This document shows, piece by piece, positions 62,187 to 64,000 of a DNA stretch of 64,000 nt (position 1 is its first letter; each line of letters begins with the position of its first letter). The position numbers and the translations under genes are program-made. Origin of the DNA: Dryocola sp051307055 (lineage in GTDB: Bacteria; Pseudomonadota; Gammaproteobacteria; Enterobacterales; Enterobacteriaceae). The DNA lies in NCBI RefSeq assembly GCF_051307055.1, contig NZ_CP149994.1, positions 868,001-932,000 of the forward strand, written 5' to 3'. The notes under the pieces were generated by a model, which did no database searches, was not told where the DNA came from, and saw nothing but the letters and a program-made list of their open reading frames with translations.

Positions 62187-63296
62187 ATGTCGCTTGATGA
62201 GAAATTCATGGCTCGCGCGCTGCAGCTGGCAAAGCTTGGGCGTTTCACCACACATCCCAACCCCAACGTGGGATGTGTGATAGCCAAAGACGGTGAGATT
62301 GTCGGGGAGGGTTTTCACTTTCGCGCCGGGGAGCCGCATGCGGAAGTTCATGCATTGCGTATGGCGGGTGAAAAGGCTCGCGGAGCCACAGCTTACGTGA
62401 CGCTCGAGCCTTGCAGCCACCACGGACGCACGCCGCCATGCTGCGATGCGTTAATTGCTGCTGGCGTGACGCGAGTCGTGGCGGCCATGCAGGACCCAAA
62501 TCCGCAGGTTGCCGGGCGCGGGCTTTATCGCCTGCAGCAGGCCGGCATCGATGTCAGCCACGGGCTGATGATGAACGAAGCGGAATCTCTCAACCGCGGC
62601 TTTCTCAAACGCATGCGTACCGGTTTTCCCTATATACAATTAAAGCTGGGTGCGTCGCTCGATGGCCGCACGGCTATGGCGAGCGGTGAAAGCCAGTGGA
62701 TTACTTCTCCGGCGTCCCGTCGGGACGTACAGCGCCTGCGCGCGCAAAGCGCAGCTATTCTTAGCAGCAGCGCAACGGTGCTGGCAGACGATCCATCATT
62801 AACAGTGCGCTGGAAAGAACTGGATAGCGCAACGCAAGAGATTTATTCCGAAGAGAATCTGCGCCAGCCGACGCGGATTATTATCGACAGCCAGAACCGG
62901 GTGACGCCCCGGCATAAAATTATCAGCCAGCCGGGGGAAACCTGGCTTGCGCGTTGCGCGGCGGACGAGCAGGCCTGGCCGGAAGGCGTGGAGCAATTTA
63001 TCGTCCCGCAGCACAACGGCCATCTGGATCTGGTGGTGATGATGATGCTGCTTGGCAAACGCCAGATAAACTCCGTGTGGGTGGAGGCGGGCGCAACTTT
63101 AGGCGGCGCGCTGCTCCAGGCGGGGCTGGTTGATGAACTGCTTGTTTACGTTGCTCCTAAGCTACTTGGCAACGATGCCCGCGGCCTGTGCAACCTGCCG
63201 GGGCTTGAAAAACTCGCCGATGCGCCTGAGTTTACCTTCAGCGAGGTTCGCCACGTTGGGCCCGATTTATGCCTGCATCTGACGCCGCGTTATTAG
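62187..63296 (+). CDS. ribD: Riboflavin biosynthesis deaminase/reductase RibD
   Basis: Bifunctional enzyme for the second and third riboflavin steps. The product is 369 aa (E. coli 367). Amino-terminal zinc deaminase: HAEVHAL and PCSHHGRTPPCCDALI; carboxyl-terminal NADPH reductase with KLGASLDGRTAM and WVEAGATLGGALL. The start MSLDEKFMARAL differs slightly from E. coli but aligns in length. Confidence 0.96.
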   Translation: MSLDEKFMARALQLAKLGRFTTHPNPNVGCVIAKDGEIVGEGFHFRAGEPHAEVHALRMAGEKARGATAYVTLEPCSHHGRTPPCCDALIAAGVTRVVAAMQDPNPQVAGRGLYRLQQAGIDVSHGLMMNEAESLNRGFLKRMRTGFPYIQLKLGASLDGRTAMASGESQWITSPASRRDVQRLRAQSAAILSSSATVLADDPSLTVRWKELDSATQEIYSEENLRQPTRIIIDSQNRVTPRHKIISQPGETWLARCAADEQAWPEGVEQFIVPQHNGHLDLVVMMMLLGKRQINSVWVEAGATLGGALLQAGLVDELLVYVAPKLLGNDARGLCNLPGLEKLADAPEFTFSEVRHVGPDLCLHLTPRY

Positions 63297-63381
63297 CGAA
63301 CTCAAAACGTAAGCAGCCGCCAAAAGATTATGATAAAATCCGCCCCCCTGCGGGGCTAAACAGAACCCGTAAAGGAAGATT

Positions 63382-63852
63382 ATGAACATTATTGAAGCAG
63401 CCGTTGCTACTCCAGACGCTCGCGTCGCCATCACCATCGCGCGTTTTAACAACTTCATCAATGACAGCCTGCTGGATGGCGCTATCGACGCCCTGAAGCG
63501 TATCGGCCAGGTTAAAGATGAAAACATCACCGTAGTCTGGGTGCCGGGCGCTTATGAGCTGCCGCTGGCCGCAGACGCGCTGGCGAAAACCGGTCGTTAC
63601 GACGCGGTGATTGCGCTGGGTACGGTTATCCGTGGCGGCACCGCGCACTTTGAATACGTTGCCGGCGGCGCCAGCAACGGTCTGGCAAGCGTTGCCCAGC
63701 AAAGCGGTATTCCGGTCGCCTTCGGCGTGCTGACCACCGAAAGTATTGAACAAGCCATCGAACGCGCTGGCACAAAAGCCGGTAATAAAGGTGCAGAAGC
63801 CGCACTGACCGCGCTTGAAATGATTAATGTATTGAAAGCCATCAAGGCCTGA
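63382..63852 (+). CDS. ribH: 6,7-dimethyl-8-ribityllumazine synthase
   Basis: Icosahedral enzyme for the penultimate riboflavin step (ribE in E. coli naming). The product is 156 aa (E. coli 156). Conserved ARFNNFIND, VPGAYELPLAA and the catalytic-His segment GTAHFEYVAGGAS. The 85-base gap after ribD has a small CCCC/GGGG hairpin and a TAAAAT -10-like element; AAAGGAAG precedes the ATG. Confidence 0.97.
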   Translation: MNIIEAAVATPDARVAITIARFNNFINDSLLDGAIDALKRIGQVKDENITVVWVPGAYELPLAADALAKTGRYDAVIALGTVIRGGTAHFEYVAGGASNGLASVAQQSGIPVAFGVLTTESIEQAIERAGTKAGNKGAEAALTALEMINVLKAIKA

Positions 63853-63872
63853 TTTTTTGTAAGGGGAAATCT

Positions 63873-64000
63873 GTGAAACCTGCTGCTCGTCGCCGTGCCC
63901 GTGAGTGTGCCGTTCAGGCGCTTTACTCCTGGCAGTTATCTCGCAACGACATCGCTGATGTCGAATACCAGTTCCTGGCGGAACAGGACGTCAAGGATGT
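63873..64000 (+). CDS. nusB: Transcription antitermination factor NusB (5' part)
   Basis: Starts with GTG after AAGGGG, 20 bases past ribH, and reads KPAARRRARECAVQALYSWQ and on, as in E. coli NusB, which binds boxA RNA with NusE in rRNA antitermination. Cut at the window end after 42 codons of about 139. Confidence 0.95.
   Translation, partial: MKPAARRRARECAVQALYSWQLSRNDIADVEYQFLAEQDVKD

Overview
The window is a chromosomal segment from a member of the Enterobacteriaceae. Its backbone has the gene order of the E. coli/Salmonella sbmA-to-nusB region: sbmA, yaiW, yaiY, yaiZ, ddlA, iraP, phoA, psiF, dgcC, proC, yaiI, aroL, yaiA, aroM, ppnP, rdgC, mak, sbcCD, phoBR, brnQ, proY, malZ, acpH, queA, tgt, yajC, secDF, tsx, yajI, nrdR, ribD, ribH, nusB. 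The protein sequences are close to their E. coli counterparts but clearly not E. coli. Genus cannot be fixed by reading alone; Enterobacter, Kosakonia, Cedecea or a relative fits. No tRNA, rRNA, intact IS element or CRISPR array was seen.

Left part (1-33.1 kb). The conserved order is interrupted by small insertions. A MarR-controlled EmrAB-type efflux operon, a SnoaL-like gene and a LysR regulator separate sbmA from yaiW. An extensin-like (LAS-type peptidase) gene and an MdtG-like exporter lie between ddlA and iraP. A small membrane protein and a DUF421 gene lie between proC and yaiI, and a DUF2076 gene between yaiI and aroL. araJ is missing between mak and sbcC, where tandem REP-type arrays are found. 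Clear regulatory sites are Pho boxes before phoA and phoB, TyrR-like boxes before aroL, and a 16-bp-arm palindrome before the marR gene.

Accessory island (about 33.1-50.4 kb, between proY and malZ, which are neighbours in E. coli). It carries a contact-dependent inhibition locus in cdiB-cdiA-cdiI order. CdiA is 3305 residues and ends in a Ntox17-like toxin with a small immunity gene overlapping its stop. Downstream is a graveyard of toxin modules: (i) an orphan toxin tail whose immunity gene appears disrupted by a single base lost from an A tract; (ii) a nearly identical ~830-bp copy of the cdiA pretoxin region, itself carrying a one-base deletion, fused to an intact EndoU-type toxin tail and a MafI-type immunity gene; (iii) a third, internally deleted cdiA 3' remnant. 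The layout suggests recombination-based toxin switching, with the swap point at the Gly-Ser-Lys-Met-Ser codons. A three-gene lipoprotein operon (CsgG-like, DUF4810, DUF799/GNA1162-like) ends the island.

Right part (50.4-64 kb). Maltodextrin glucosidase malZ and a 2-Cys peroxiredoxin (placed as in Salmonella) are followed by the queuosine/Sec operon queA-tgt-yajC-secD-secF, the nucleoside channel tsx with a CRP-type promoter region, lipoprotein yajI, and the nrdR-ribD-ribH-nusB riboflavin cluster. nusB is cut by the window end.
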